The notes beneath the pieces are model-generated. The model did not search any database and had not been told where the DNA came from. It saw only the letters and a list, made by a program, of their open reading frames with translations. This document shows, piece by piece, positions 48,279-58,037 of a stretch of 64,000 nucleotides of DNA. The DNA comes from Pseudomonadota bacterium (GTDB lineage: Bacteria; Pseudomonadota; Gammaproteobacteria; UBA5335), in assembly GCA_034189865.1 (NCBI GenBank), contig JAXHTV010000010.1, positions 41,834 to 105,833 of the forward strand, given 5' to 3'. The translations under genes were made by a program, and so were the position numbers. Each line of letters starts with the position of its first letter. The stretch's first letter is position 1.

Positions 48279-48947
48279 ATGGATTTCGAACAGCTTATAC
48301 AACAACGATATAGCGTACGTGCTTTCTTGTCTGATCCGGTTCCTGAGCCGGTGATCCGCGACATTCTTCGGGCCGCCCAGCGGACACCGTCTTGGTGTAA
48401 TACGCAGCCTTGGCTGCCCGTTGTGACCCTCACTCCGTCAGCCACTGATCGATTTCGTGAGACCTTGTGGGATCACGTTCAATCCGGTGGAATGCCACGG
48501 CCGGACTACCCGTTTCCAGGGAAGTATCAAGGGGCTTGCGCTGAACGACGGAAACAGTGCGGAGCGGCGCTGTATGGGGCGTTAGGTATTCCGAGGGAAG
48601 ACAAACGAGGTGCCATGGCTCAGACACTGAAAAACTTTCGGTTGTTCGAAGCGCCGCACATGATGATGGTGTTTTGCCATGAGAGTTTGGGGTTTTACGG
48701 GGGCGTGGATTGCGGTTTGTTCATCCACGGCTTTATGTTGGCGGCGTTAAATCGCGGGGTGGGCACTGTGGCTCAGGCGGCGCTGGCGACCTATCCAGAT
48801 TTTGTTCGCGAATATTTCGGGATTGATCCGGCTTACCGTTTGCTGTTTGGGTGTTCGTTCGGTTTTGCCGACGAGAATGATCCGGTGAACCAGTATCGAA
48901 CCGACCGTGCCCATATCGACGAGACGGTTCGCTGGGTTCGAGCCTGA
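48279..48947 (+). CDS. Nitroreductase family protein
   Basis: A 222-residue flavoenzyme-like protein. It opens MDFEQLIQQRYSVRAFLSDPVPE (in part), where RYSVRAF is the FMN-phosphate-binding motif. Further conserved parts are AAQRTPSWCNTQPW (about residues 33-46) and the C-terminal FGCSFGFADENDPVNQYRT with the RTDRAHID end. Family members reduce nitroaromatics, quinones or enones using NAD(P)H. Substrate is unknown. A clear Shine-Dalgarno (ggaggaga) precedes ATG at 48279. Confidence 0.92.
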   Translation: MDFEQLIQQRYSVRAFLSDPVPEPVIRDILRAAQRTPSWCNTQPWLPVVTLTPSATDRFRETLWDHVQSGGMPRPDYPFPGKYQGACAERRKQCGAALYGALGIPREDKRGAMAQTLKNFRLFEAPHMMMVFCHESLGFYGGVDCGLFIHGFMLAALNRGVGTVAQAALATYPDFVREYFGIDPAYRLLFGCSFGFADENDPVNQYRTDRAHIDETVRWVRA

Positions 48948-48982
48948 GTCTTCTCGGAAGCGAGAGAGACCAAGTCGGTAAC

Positions 48983-49013
48983 AAAAAGAGGGGGCGGAAA
49001 GATGCCGCCCCCT
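48983..49013 (-). terminator. Rho-independent terminator of the thiolase operon
   Basis: On the minus strand GGGGGCGG (49012-49005) pairs with CCGCCCCC (48997-48990) around a 7-base loop, followed by TCTTTTTGT. It lies 25 bases after the thiolase stop and ends the minus-strand operon. Confidence 0.8.
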
Positions 49014-49037
49014 TCAATCAACGCTCGACCCGAAATG

Positions 49038-50219
49038 TCAGCTGGCTTGGTACATCGTCACAACGCAAGCGCCACCGAGGCCAAGGTTGTGTTGTAGGCC
49101 GACCCGGGCGCCTTCGACTTGCCGTTTATCCACCCCACCTCGGAGTTGCCAGCAGATCTCGGCGCATTGCGCAAGCCCCGTGGCACCCAGCGGATGGCCT
49201 TTCGACAGCAAACCACCGGAAGGATTGACCACCCATTCGCCACCATAAGTGCAGGCGTCGCTTTCGATCAGCTTCTCCGCCTCACCTTCGGCGCACATGC
49301 CCAAAGCCTCGTAGGTGAGCAGCTCGTTCGCAGTGAAACAGTCATGAAGCTCAATCACGTCTACGTCCTCAATACCGATACCGGATTGTTCGTAGACGTG
49401 TTGTGCCGCCAGCTTCGACATGTCGTAGCCGATGACTTTGATCATGGAGTTGTCTTCGAAGCTCGAAGGCATGTCCGTCGTCATCGACTGGCCGACAATA
49501 TAAACCGGCTTGTTCTTGGCGTGCTTCTTCGCAAACTCTTCCGAGCAAACAATGGCAGCGGCAGCCCCGCAAGTCGGCGGGCAACACTGCAGCCGTGTGA
49601 GGGGGCCATAGTAGTGAGGCGATTCCATCACTTCTTCGACTGACAATTCATCGTGGAAGATGGAGCGCGGGTTATGGATGGCATGCTTACGGTTCTTAAC
49701 CGCGATCTTCGCGAACGATTCCGTTTTTGTGCCGTATTTTTCTTGATGCTCTCGACCGGCACCACCAAAAAGCTGTGATGTGGGGGGAGCGCTATTAAAC
49801 TTCTGCAGTTTGAATACCACGCCCATATGTTTGTCCATCGGATTGAGGCGATCAGTAAAGGTCGCGCCCAGCGCGCCTTTTTGCATCTTCTCAAAACCCA
49901 TGGCCATCACACACTCGGCGATGCCACCTTCCACAAGCTGTTTTGCCAGCATGAGCGCGGTGGAGCCGGTCGAGCAGTTATTGTTGACGTTATACATCGG
50001 AATGCCCGTCAAGCCCAACTCGTACATGGCCCGTTCACCGGAGGTGCTCTCACCATACACGTAGCCGACCACCGCCTGTTCCACATCTTTGTAGCTGATG
50101 CCGGCATCTTCCAATGCTTGGGTACCGGCATCTTTGGCCATAAGATGGTAGTCCGGACTGTTGCCCGGCTTTTTGAACTGGGTCATTCCATTACCGATAA
50201 CACAGACTTTTCGTCCCAT
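49038..50219 (-). CDS. SCP-x-type thiolase (lipid-transfer protein/thiolase)
   Basis: A 393-residue thiolase of the SCP2/SCP-x subgroup, which cleaves 3-ketoacyl-CoA in beta-oxidation. The nucleophilic Cys is in [14 protein letters not shown] (about residues 76-89). The subgroup hallmark HDCF appears in [13 protein letters not shown] (about 294-306), and the catalytic His in [14 protein letters not shown] (about 339-352). The C-terminal Gly-rich end [11 protein letters not shown] completes the site. It starts 59 bases after the SDR gene and is the last gene of the operon. Such thiolases are known for branched or sterol side-chain substrates. Confidence 0.92.
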   Translation of the reverse strand: MGRKVCVIGNGMTQFKKPGNSPDYHLMAKDAGTQALEDAGISYKDVEQAVVGYVYGESTSGERAMYELGLTGIPMYNVNNNCSTGSTALMLAKQLVEGGIAECVMAMGFEKMQKGALGATFTDRLNPMDKHMGVVFKLQKFNSAPPTSQLFGGAGREHQEKYGTKTESFAKIAVKNRKHAIHNPRSIFHDELSVEEVMESPHYYGPLTRLQCCPPTCGAAAAIVCSEEFAKKHAKNKPVYIVGQSMTTDMPSSFEDNSMIKVIGYDMSKLAAQHVYEQSGIGIEDVDVIELHDCFTANELLTYEALGMCAEGEAEKLIESDACTYGGEWVVNPSGGLLSKGHPLGATGLAQCAEICWQLRGGVDKRQVEGARVGLQHNLGLGGACVVTMYQAS

Positions 50220-50278
50220 TTGTCTCCTCCTGTCGACGATTGTCGATCTATTCGTTTGTCGCTATTGCGACCAACCCC

Positions 50279-51178
50279 TTATTTCATGAAAGCCATGGTG
50301 GATTCTTGGATGTTGCGTACCATCTTGGCATCCGTGAAGTCCGTCACGGTCTTCCAATTGTCACGCAGTTCTTCCACAGATGCCACGCCTCCTTCGGCGT
50401 CGCTCTTATAGCCGGGGGTACGAGTCCATCCCAGTTTGAAGAAGCGGCCAGCACCCACTTCGAACAGCGAACCGCTTTCTTTGCATTCTTCGCTGCAAAG
50501 CCACGCGACCAACGGAGCAACGGCTTCCGGTCGGAGCTTTTCCAGCAATGCCGGCGGCATAACCGTTTCGGTCATTCGGGAGCGCGCGACAGGGGCGATC
50601 ACGTTTGTGTTGATGTTGTACTTTTTACCTTCGTGGCCCAAGGTTTGGCCCATGCCGTACAAGCCCAACTTGGCGGCGGAGTAGTTGGCTTGACCGAAGT
50701 TGCCGTAAATGCCGGCGGCCGACGCGGTGAGTACGACACGGCCGTAGTTTTGTTCGCGGAACATGGGCCAAGCGGCTTTGGTCATGCAAAATGCACCGCG
50801 CAGATGCACTTCCATGATTTTGTCCCAATCGTCGTCGGTCATTTTCGCGAATGATTTGTCGCGCAGGATGCCGGCGTTGTTGATCAGCATATGTACGCTG
50901 CCGAAGGCGTCTTTGGCGATTTCCATCGTTTTCTCGGCACCCTCGGTGGTGGATACCGACTCGTAACTGGCAACGGCTTTTCCGCCGGCGTTTACGATTT
51001 CTTCGACGACTTTGTCCGCAGCGGATTGGCTGGCGCCTTCACCGCTGAAGCTTCCGCCGAGGTCGTTGACGACCACGTTGGCGCCGCGGGATGCGAAGAG
51101 CAGGCAATAAGCGCGGCCGAGCGACCCGCCACCACCGGTGACGACTACCGTTTTACCGTCGTAACGTACTTCAGACAT
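50279..51178 (-). CDS. SDR family 3-hydroxyacyl-CoA dehydrogenase (MFE-2/HSD17B4-like)
   Basis: A 299-residue short-chain dehydrogenase resembling the dehydrogenase domain of peroxisomal multifunctional enzyme type 2. The NAD site is VVVTGGGGSLGRAYCLLFASRG (in parts, about residues 10-31), with NDLGGSFSGEG (about 38-48) typical of the MFE-2 group. NNAGILRDKSFAKM and the catalytic Ser-Tyr-Lys in SAAGIYGNFGQANYSAAKLG (in parts, about 152-171) are present. ATG at 51178 has GGGAG 6 bases upstream; the longer frame to 51304 has no homology. It would oxidise 3-hydroxyacyl-CoA for the neighbouring thiolase. Confidence 0.93.
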   Translation of the reverse strand: MSEVRYDGKTVVVTGGGGSLGRAYCLLFASRGANVVVNDLGGSFSGEGASQSAADKVVEEIVNAGGKAVASYESVSTTEGAEKTMEIAKDAFGSVHMLINNAGILRDKSFAKMTDDDWDKIMEVHLRGAFCMTKAAWPMFREQNYGRVVLTASAAGIYGNFGQANYSAAKLGLYGMGQTLGHEGKKYNINTNVIAPVARSRMTETVMPPALLEKLRPEAVAPLVAWLCSEECKESGSLFEVGAGRFFKLGWTRTPGYKSDAEGGVASVEELRDNWKTVTDFTDAKMVRNIQESTMAFMK

Positions 51179-51315
51179 GACATACTCCCTATCGTTAGTG
51201 ACTGAATATTTAATGAGCGAAATTGTAGCGCTGGGCGATGCGTGATGCCGGCCGCCAGCTTGAGTGGCCTGACCGTGACATCGCACCGACAGGCCGAATG
51301 CCAATGCAAATTTTT

Positions 51316-51750
51316 CTAGGTCAACAAAAAGTGGACGCGTGCGACGGCAATGGGTGTCTGGGCATCACGTTGCCAACAATCGACTTTGACGTGAGCGACA
51401 CGTTTTCCTTGCCGCGTGATTTCGCAGCGCGCGAAACTTTCCTCCGCCCGGCCGGATCTCAAGTAATCGATGTTGAAATCAATGGTTTTTGGAATATCGA
51501 GGGAATCACGTGCCCACATCAGACTCACGATGGCGCTATTTTCCATGAATCCGCCGATGACCCCGCCGTGTAATGCCGGGAGAGCAGGATTGCCGATGTT
51601 TTTCTCCAAAAATGGTAGATAAAACAACGGATTGTTATCATCGTCGAGCCGCATGCGCATCCCGAGAAGTTTGGCGTACGGAATTTGATCCATGAGTCCG
51701 GCGAAGTCACCGGACTGGCGCGCGTGTTGAATCAGTTCTTCGATGGTCAT
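51316..51750 (-). CDS. PaaI-type hotdog thioesterase
   Basis: A 144-residue single hotdog-domain protein. The thioesterase region is PALHGGVIGGFMENSAIVS (about residues 57-75), which carries the conserved HGG motif; FNIDYLRSGRAEESFARCEI follows. Such enzymes hydrolyse acyl-CoAs. It overlaps the preceding thioesterase gene by 4 bases (51747-51750), and the SDR gene follows about 140 bases downstream. The two thioesterases share the same motif layout, suggesting an old duplication. Confidence 0.9.
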   Translation of the reverse strand: MTIEELIQHARQSGDFAGLMDQIPYAKLLGMRMRLDDDNNPLFYLPFLEKNIGNPALPALHGGVIGGFMENSAIVSLMWARDSLDIPKTIDFNIDYLRSGRAEESFARCEITRQGKRVAHVKVDCWQRDAQTPIAVARVHFLLT

Positions 51751-52208
51751 GCGCGGGTCTTTTGAGCATTACGCGGCAAACTGGAGCTTCGCATGAACGT
51801 CGCGAGACTGGTCGCCACCGGGTCTTCTTTGTCGTCCTGGTAAGCGATGGCTCGAACGAAGGCGATTTGGCGCGTTAACTTATAGCACTCGCTGAATGCG
51901 AACAGGTCTTTTTCCGGCGTGGCGGGTTTTTGATAGTCGATACGCAGGTCGAGTGTGGCGATCGGTTCCATTCGGGGCAGTGCGGAGAATACGGCCAAGC
52001 CGCCACAACTGTCGATCAGTGAGGTCAGGACGCCGCCGTGAATCACGCCGGTTTTCGGATTACCGATCAGTTCCGGTTTATAGGGCACTTTCATCGTGCC
52101 GCTGCCCTTTCCGATCTCTATTACTTGCAATCCCAATTCCCGCCCGTGAGGGACGGTATTGAAAAACTGCATAGGGCCCGAAGGCCTGCGATCCTTTTTC
52201 TCAGTCAA
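51747..52208 (-). CDS. PaaI-type hotdog thioesterase
   Basis: A 153-residue hotdog thioesterase. The catalytic-type segment is KTGVIHGGVLTSLIDSCGGLAV (in parts, about residues 51-72), followed by LDLRIDYQKPATPEKDLFA. It is the first of two tandem thioesterases, with a 4-base overlap (ATGA) into the next. It may free CoA or clear dead-end acyl-CoAs for the downstream dehydrogenase and thiolase. No membrane or signal segment is seen. Confidence 0.9.
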   Translation of the reverse strand: MTEKKDRRPSGPMQFFNTVPHGRELGLQVIEIGKGSGTMKVPYKPELIGNPKTGVIHGGVLTSLIDSCGGLAVFSALPRMEPIATLDLRIDYQKPATPEKDLFAFSECYKLTRQIAFVRAIAYQDDKEDPVATSLATFMRSSSLPRNAQKTRA

Positions 52209-52367
52209 CTGTGTGCTATTCCTTAGCCGACCCGCGTCGGTTTGCCATGGTCTTAGGGTTCCGGCGACCGGTTCTGCCGCCTCGCTCCCATTCCGAGTCG
52301 TTGAATCGATCGGCTATCATAGGCGACGTCAACAGGATTGAAAAGGCTAACGAGCCGGACGCACGAT

Positions 52368-52829
52368 TCAGAAGATTCCGAATTCCAGCCCGGCAGCTAG
52401 GGTCTGCCCCATCTCCCGGCATTTTGCCAGAGTTTCGTCGGTCAATTCGCCACGGGCGATGACGGGTTCATATACTTCTTTAAAGGGATACCCACGCCCA
52501 ATACGTTGGATATGGCTCAGTGCGCCCCGTCCATCGTTGCCTGCACTGATGAAGACGCTGTAGGGCAGATTATTAATTTTGCCTTCAACGGGGTAGTAAG
52601 TTCGGTCCAGGAAATCCTTGATAGCGCCGGACATGTATCCCATGTTCTCCGGCGTGCCAATCAGCAAGCCGTCGGCCCACAACAGGTCGTCTGGTCCGGC
52701 CTCTTTGGCCCAAAGAAAACGAACCTCGACGCCTTCAAATTCACACGCGCCTTCTTTCGCAGAATGGGCCATCGCCTCGGTATTTCCCGTTTGCGAGTGG
52801 AACACGATGAGAAGATGTTTCTTGTTCAT
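52368..52829 (-). CDS. Flavodoxin-family NAD(P)H quinone/FMN reductase-like protein
   Basis: A 153-residue flavodoxin-fold protein. The FMN phosphate loop is LIVFHSQTGNTEAMAHSA (about residues 7-24), the second flavin loop is LIGTPENMGYMSGAIKDFLDR (in parts, about 56-76), and the third is FISAGNDGRGAL. This resembles WrbA-like and other flavodoxin reductases but is shorter than WrbA (about 198). It is 159 bases upstream of the thioesterase genes on the same strand, so co-transcription is possible. Confidence 0.88.
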   Translation of the reverse strand: MNKKHLLIVFHSQTGNTEAMAHSAKEGACEFEGVEVRFLWAKEAGPDDLLWADGLLIGTPENMGYMSGAIKDFLDRTYYPVEGKINNLPYSVFISAGNDGRGALSHIQRIGRGYPFKEVYEPVIARGELTDETLAKCREMGQTLAAGLEFGIF

Positions 52830-53096
52830 CCTATCGATGAGTATTCGACCGACTGATTGTTCGCGGTGTTGCCGTCAGCTTGAGAAAATAACATGTTGGC
52901 TTTACCAAGGCAGCCAGTTGTTGCCGTCCGCGTCGTAACCGTCGGACGTTCTACTCGCGAGCCCAAGTGTGGGTTTACGCTATCGACTTGATGGCAACTG
53001 GTCTTTTAGGGGACTATTCGTCGCAAACCTGTGTCTACGTGGTTTTCGGTTAACGGCCCAAACTCGATCTGTAAGTAGTTCAAAGGAAAGCTTCTT

Positions 53097-53576
53097 ATGT
53101 CCCTCGCGACCACCGATCTTTGCGATGCCTATTCTGACCAACTTCAAGTTGTTGAACCGCTGTTCCGCGATTTTGGTGGGAGGGTTCATTTTCACGGTGC
53201 GATTGCCACGCTGAAGGTCTTCGAAGACAACAGCCTGGTTAGGAGGGCGTTGGAAACTCCGGGTGAAGAACGGGTTTTGGTGGTGGATGGAGGTGGCTCA
53301 CTCCGCTGCGCTTTACTTGGGGATCAGCTCGGTGAATTGGCGGTCGAGAATGGGTGGGCGGGCATCGTTGTATATGGCTGTATCCGGGACTCTGATGCCA
53401 TCGGACAATTAGACCTGGGAGTCAAGGCCATCACCACGCATCCGCTAAAGAGCGTGAAACGCGGCGGTGGACAAGAAAATATTGACGTACGGTTTCTCGG
53501 CGTTACCTTTCGTCCAGGAGCTTGGCTGTATGCTGATGCCGATGGCATTGTCGTCAGTGACGGCGCGCTGAGCTAA
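53097..53576 (+). CDS. rraA: RraA family protein (RNase E activity regulator)
   Basis: A 159-residue protein of the RraA family, which in E. coli inhibits RNase E. The length and residues [35 protein letters not shown] (in part) and [14 protein letters not shown] match RraA closely. Family relatives are HMG/CHA aldolases that use a divalent metal; the R-D pair (RDSD) is present, so aldolase activity cannot be excluded. AAAGGAAA precedes ATG at 53097. Confidence 0.92.
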   Translation: MSLATTDLCDAYSDQLQVVEPLFRDFGGRVHFHGAIATLKVFEDNSLVRRALETPGEERVLVVDGGGSLRCALLGDQLGELAVENGWAGIVVYGCIRDSDAIGQLDLGVKAITTHPLKSVKRGGGQENIDVRFLGVTFRPGAWLYADADGIVVSDGALS

Positions 53577-53608
53577 CGCTCCGGGATACAAACGAAGTGC
53601 TGTCCGTC

Positions 53609-54613
53609 TCAAGTGTCGTTGTCGCGGGCTGTCAGGTGAACATCCAGGAGGTGTTCAATTGAGGATTGCATTCGATTGACGGCTTCGGCGCCTTCGCGTA
53701 CGGCCTCTTTGGCTCGGTGAAACTCCATGAGGCCGATATGCGACAAGCGGGGGGAAATGACGATTTCTGCCGGGTCGCCCGCCATACGGCTGCGCGTGAT
53801 CCGGTCCTGCATAATGTTAATAGAAGCGGCGGTCACGTCGAACAAGCCGGGGGCTGTCTCCACTTGATCACGTCGGGTTTCTTGTTCCCGGAAAAACGAT
53901 ACCACGTCTTTTACGTTCCAACGCATCACTGAGTTGCGAAGGCCTCGCACGTCATCTTCCTCGGCTTCGTTGGGTTCAGTGGCTTCGGTTGTGTTCTCCG
54001 GCTCGTCGCTATCTTCGACAAATCGGCTGCCGATCCGCTCAAACATGTCCCCATTCAGATTGACGGCGATGACAATATCAGCCCCCATCGCGCGACAGAC
54101 CGATACCGGAACCGGGTTAACCAAGCCGCCATCCACCAACCACCGGCCGTGGAGTTTGGTGGGGGTAAACAGCCCCGGCAGGGAAATGGAAGCCCGAACC
54201 GCGTCCAATATGGGGCCTTTGCTTATCCAGACTTCGCGTCCGTTATGGAGATCGGTTGCAACGGCGGTGAATGACGGGTGGAGTTCTTCGATTCGGGCGT
54301 TCTCTACCTTTTCTCCAAAGACGTTTAAAACGCGACGCCCCTGAAGTAATCCGCCGCCCGTGATGCTGATGTCCAACATGCGGATGACATCTAAGCGTCT
54401 TAATCCACTGACCCAGCTTTCAAGTTCATCCATGCGATGGCTGGCGTAGGCAGCTCCGACCAACGCCCCGATAGATGCACCAGCGACCACTTCCGGGATA
54501 ATGCCTAAACGGTGCAGTGCTTGAAGTACGCCGATATGGGCCCATCCGCGAGCGGATCCGCTGCCGAGTGCGACACCGAATCGGTAGCTTTTGAGCGGGT
54601 CGCGCTGGGCCAT
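53609..54613 (-). CDS. Patatin-like phospholipase (RssA-like)
   Basis: A 334-residue patatin-fold serine hydrolase. The oxyanion hole is VALGSGSARGWAHIGVL (about residues 13-29), the nucleophile serine is in VVAGASIGALVGAAYA (GASIG, about 39-54), and the dyad Asp is in LVDGGLVNPVPV (about 163-174). A low-complexity acidic linker lies at about 205-225 (TEATEPNEAEEDD). The start is read divergently from no gene; rraA converges from the left. Substrate unknown; related RssA proteins are E. coli homologues. Confidence 0.92.
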   Translation of the reverse strand: MAQRDPLKSYRFGVALGSGSARGWAHIGVLQALHRLGIIPEVVAGASIGALVGAAYASHRMDELESWVSGLRRLDVIRMLDISITGGGLLQGRRVLNVFGEKVENARIEELHPSFTAVATDLHNGREVWISKGPILDAVRASISLPGLFTPTKLHGRWLVDGGLVNPVPVSVCRAMGADIVIAVNLNGDMFERIGSRFVEDSDEPENTTEATEPNEAEEDDVRGLRNSVMRWNVKDVVSFFREQETRRDQVETAPGLFDVTAASINIMQDRITRSRMAGDPAEIVISPRLSHIGLMEFHRAKEAVREGAEAVNRMQSSIEHLLDVHLTARDNDT

Positions 54614-54645
54614 GAAGAAATCTCCGGTCTATTGACTCCGTGCAA

Positions 54646-55608
54646 CTATTCTACGGCGGCCGAATCCCCGTTTATATGGCTTGCTTCCATCCGTTGGAAA
54701 AACTGTGGATCCATCAACTCGATGAAGCGCTTGGCTGCGGGTGTCAGGAACTTGCCTTTGCGAATGACGACTCCGTAGGTCCGCTTGGGGAAATATTTGT
54801 CCAGCGCAATCGTGTGTAATTTTTCCCGCCCCGTAAGGCAGATGCTGGTCACGATGGAGATGCCGAAACCCAGCGCGACGTATTTCTTAATGACCTCCCA
54901 GCCCCCGGCTTCCAACGTGACTTTGAAATCGAGATTGTGTTGCTGGAATACCATCCTGACGACACGCCACGTGCTCAGATGTCTTGGAGGTAGAATCAAT
55001 CCGTAGCGACTGATTTCTTCGAGCGTCACTTCGTTGAGCCGAACCAGTGGGTGATCAAGCGATGTGATCAGCATGGGGTCGTAGGAATAGATCGGCCAGT
55101 AGGTGATGTCCTCTGGCACGTCCAGCATGGAGCCCACCGCGAAGTCGACTTCGTCCGCACGAAGCATTTCCATTCCATCACGACCGGTAACGTTGTGGAG
55201 GTTGAAATGAATCCCCGGATACTGGGTGGCAAAACGGCCGACGATTTCCGGCAATAAATACAAGAGTGTCGATTCACCGGCGGCGATGTTGAGTTGTCCG
55301 GATTCCAGGCTGCCCCGCCGGGCGGCGAAATTCTCAGGGAGCGTTTCCAGTCCCTCGACCAGCGGCAGGGCCAGTTCGTAGAGGATCTGGCCTTCCGGTG
55401 TGAGTTTGATTTTCGGGCCACGACGTTCGAACAAGACGACTTCCAGTTCCCGTTCGAGTGCTTGGATCTGAAGTGAAACGGAAGGCTGGCTAAGAAACAT
55501 TCGTTCGGCAGCTTTCGAGATGCTGCCCGTCTGGGCCGCATGACAGAACCCCCGTAACTGCTGTAACCTATTGTGTTTATAGTAATGACGTGATGTTTGG
55601 CGGTCCAT
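54646..55608 (-). CDS. LysR-family transcriptional regulator, CysB-like
   Basis: A 320-residue LysR-type regulator. The helix-turn-helix is in the N-terminal 65 residues with GSISKAAERMFLSQPSVSLQ (in part, about 33-52) and ALERELEVVLFERRG. The effector domain begins with LNIAAGESTLLYLLPEIVGRF, typical of the CysB-like subgroup. ATG at 55608 has AGGGGG 6 bases upstream; a second ATG at 55623 is less likely. It is divergent from aceA with a 749-base gap. Whether it controls aceA, sulfur genes or something else is not shown. Confidence 0.9.
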   Translation of the reverse strand: MDRQTSRHYYKHNRLQQLRGFCHAAQTGSISKAAERMFLSQPSVSLQIQALERELEVVLFERRGPKIKLTPEGQILYELALPLVEGLETLPENFAARRGSLESGQLNIAAGESTLLYLLPEIVGRFATQYPGIHFNLHNVTGRDGMEMLRADEVDFAVGSMLDVPEDITYWPIYSYDPMLITSLDHPLVRLNEVTLEEISRYGLILPPRHLSTWRVVRMVFQQHNLDFKVTLEAGGWEVIKKYVALGFGISIVTSICLTGREKLHTIALDKYFPKRTYGVVIRKGKFLTPAAKRFIELMDPQFFQRMEASHINGDSAAVE

Positions 55609-56357
55609 GGTCGACCCCCTCATTGGCGCACTTCAATGAATTAAGATAATCAATATTAAAGATTGAAGAAATTGACTTGTCAAATGGATCATATCGCGAT
55701 TAGGATAGGCGCCCGCGTTGGAATAACTGGGGTTTTCAGATTAGGCGTGGCGCGCCTCGTTGTGCTAAGACGAGCGCAGGCGCAGTTAGGGAACCGTCTT
55801 GTTCGGTTCGCTCCCGCTGCGATCACCGCATGACCTAACTGGAATATTTTTCAGCGCGATTTTAACAGTGTGGTTATCTTTCAAATGACTCGATCCGCCT
55901 GTTTGGGGTTTCGTGTCCGGTGTATTTCTAAACCTGCCACAAGCGGGGCACTTCGGTGGGATATGTTATGGCCGCATCGATTCCGGTTTTATCGACCCCG
56001 GAGTCGATGTCAAACTCTCCGAAGATCGCACCAAACAAAAGGCTTGGATGCGTCCACATGGCCATAGCCAGGAAGGGCTCACCACTCTGTTGACCATGGA
56101 GTGGTGGGCCCCGCTATTGTCGGCGTGTTTGTCCGCTCCTTCCATGGAGCAATTTAACGTCGTTGTCGAGGCATTCGATACATCATCGTTGAAGACCGAT
56201 TGATATCGGGCTTGGCGATTGTCGTGTCGAGCTGCTTGCACGTGTGCGGCACAGCGGCCCGGAATCGGTGACTGCCGTTGTGAGAACAGCGAGCAACGAA
56301 CCGTCCGGGACACAATGGCTAAACCAATATTTGCCCTGAAGTTCGGGAGAAGAGGCG
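55609..56357. other. Long intergenic region between the LysR gene and aceA
   Basis: No gene here is convincing. The first 75 bases are AT-rich (55630-55680) and may hold the LysR promoter and operator. An open frame at 55913-56203 (GTG start, 96 codons) lacks a Shine-Dalgarno sequence and recognisable motifs. The last 20 bases before aceA carry a good ribosome site (ggagaagagg). The size, compared with usual gaps of under 150 bases in this window, suggests a complex control region or the remains of a lost gene. Confidence 0.4.
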
Positions 56358-57668
56358 ATGAAGCTTGAAGAGCAGGTGAAACAGATTGAGAAAGATTGGG
56401 CGGAAAACCCACGTTGGAAGGGCGTTGAGCGGGGATATTCCGCGACTGACGTCGTTCGTTTGCGCGGTTCCGTCCAGCCCGACTACACTTTGGCCCGTCG
56501 CGGTGCCGAGAAATTGTGGGCATTGGTAAACGGCGAGGCCAAGAAAGGCTATGTGAACTGTATGGGTGCGCTGACGGGTGGTCAGGCCATGCAACAAGCC
56601 AAGGCAGGGATCGAGGCGATCTATCTGTCCGGATGGCAGGTCGCGGCGGACGCCAATACCTCTGAGACCATGTATCCCGACCAGTCTCTGTACGCTTACG
56701 ATTCGGTTCCCACCGTGGTTCGCCGAATCAATAACACCTTCAAACGCGCCGACGAAATCCAGTGGAAGGCGATCTGCGACGGCAAGATGAAGGAACAGGA
56801 CGCCACTGATTACTTTCTGCCGATCGTTGCCGATGCGGAAGCCGGCTTTGGCGGTGTTCTGAATGCCTTTGAATTAATGAAAAACATGATCGTCAATGGC
56901 GCCTCCGGGGTGCACTTTGAAGATCAATTGGCTGCCGTAAAGAAGTGCGGTCACATGGGCGGTAAAGTTTTGGTGCCTACGCAGGAAGCAGTACAGAAGC
57001 TGATCGCGGCCCGGTTGGCTTCCGACGTGCTGGGCGTTCCGACTGTGCTGTTGGCGCGCACGGACGCCAATGCCGCTAATCTGCTGACTTCCGACGTCGA
57101 CGATTATGACAAACCTTTCTGCACCGGCGAACGGTCTAACGAAGGTTTTTACTACACGAAAGCTGGAATCGATCAAGCCATCGCCCGTGGTCTTGCCTAC
57201 GCACCGTACGCCGATTTGTTGTGGTGTGAGACGGCAACCCCGGATTTGGAAGAGGCGAAGAAGTTTGCTGAGGCCATTAAAAAGGAATATCCGGATCAGC
57301 TGTTGTCCTACAACTGCTCGCCCAGCTTCAACTGGAAGAAAAACCTGGATGATGCCACCATCGCCAAATTCCAGGCGGAGCTATCGGCCATGGGCTACAA
57401 GTATCAGTTCATCACCTTAGCTGGTATTCACAACATGTGGTACAACATGTTCGATTTGGCCTATTACTACGCGCGGGGCGAAGGCATGAAGCACTATGTT
57501 GAAAAAGTGCAGGAGCCCGAATTCGCTGCTGCCGATCGTGGCTATACCTTCGTGGCGCACCAACAAGAAGTCGGTGCTGGTTACTTCGATGACGTGACCA
57601 CGGTGATTCAAGGCGGGAAATCTTCCGTAACGGCCTTGACGGGCTCCACCGAAGAAGCGCAATTCTAA
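56358..57668 (+). CDS. aceA: Isocitrate lyase
   Basis: A 436-residue enzyme splitting isocitrate to glyoxylate and succinate in the glyoxylate shunt. The catalytic Cys motif [14 protein letters not shown] is present (about residues 194-207), with DAEAGFGG (about 157-164), [11 protein letters not shown] (about 314-324) and [26 protein letters not shown] (in parts) typical of the enzyme. The length fits the E. coli-type (434) rather than the longer class. No malate synthase lies nearby. Confidence 0.97.
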   Translation: MKLEEQVKQIEKDWAENPRWKGVERGYSATDVVRLRGSVQPDYTLARRGAEKLWALVNGEAKKGYVNCMGALTGGQAMQQAKAGIEAIYLSGWQVAADANTSETMYPDQSLYAYDSVPTVVRRINNTFKRADEIQWKAICDGKMKEQDATDYFLPIVADAEAGFGGVLNAFELMKNMIVNGASGVHFEDQLAAVKKCGHMGGKVLVPTQEAVQKLIAARLASDVLGVPTVLLARTDANAANLLTSDVDDYDKPFCTGERSNEGFYYTKAGIDQAIARGLAYAPYADLLWCETATPDLEEAKKFAEAIKKEYPDQLLSYNCSPSFNWKKNLDDATIAKFQAELSAMGYKYQFITLAGIHNMWYNMFDLAYYYARGEGMKHYVEKVQEPEFAAADRGYTFVAHQQEVGAGYFDDVTTVIQGGKSSVTALTGSTEEAQF

Positions 57669-57696
57669 GTCACCCGTTGACCGCGTTGAAACAGCG

Positions 57697-57730
57697 ACCC
57701 GGAGCCGGATTACCCGCTCCGGGTTTTTTT
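57697..57730 (+). terminator. Rho-independent terminator after aceA
   Basis: ACCCGGAGC (57697-57705) pairs with GCTCCGGGT (57716-57724) around a 10-base loop, followed by TTTTTT. It lies 28 bases after the aceA stop. Confidence 0.9.
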
Positions 57731-58037
57731 ATGGGTGCAGAGTTTGTTTCGGGTCGATCCAGCCATGCTACTATCGCGCTCGGGCTGACGCTAAATTACG
57801 ATAAAAATCAGCGTTAGGGATGGGTTTTGACAACGACCTCGTATGAACAAAATCCACGGATGTCGCGTTTTCGGTGAATTGGAGGTTGGTAGGTGGCAGA
57901 TGAGGTTAGCTCTTTCGAGTGTTCAATGAGCCCAGCATGATCCGGTGAAGGGTAGCACCCATCTTCTTCAGGGGTGCCGGCTGGTAACGCAGGTGGTCAG
58001 CCGCTGAGTGAATTCTTATTTTAGTAGAGGAATTGCA
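57731..58037. other. Upstream region of icd
   Basis: This stretch of about 307 bases between the aceA terminator and icd holds no gene I can support. A small hairpin with GCACCC and GGGTGC arms lies at about 57954-57976. The ribosome site gagga (58028-58032) directly precedes icd. A short open frame begins in the last 30 bases and is the same frame as icd; it is not needed. Confidence 0.4.

Noticed and set aside
55913..56203. 96-codon frame upstream of aceA as a gene
   Set aside because: No Shine-Dalgarno, no motif, and codon use unlike its neighbours; kept only as part of the intergenic description.
55966..56523. 185-codon minus-strand frame across the aceA start
   Set aside because: It runs antisense into aceA, has poor composition and matches no family I recognise.
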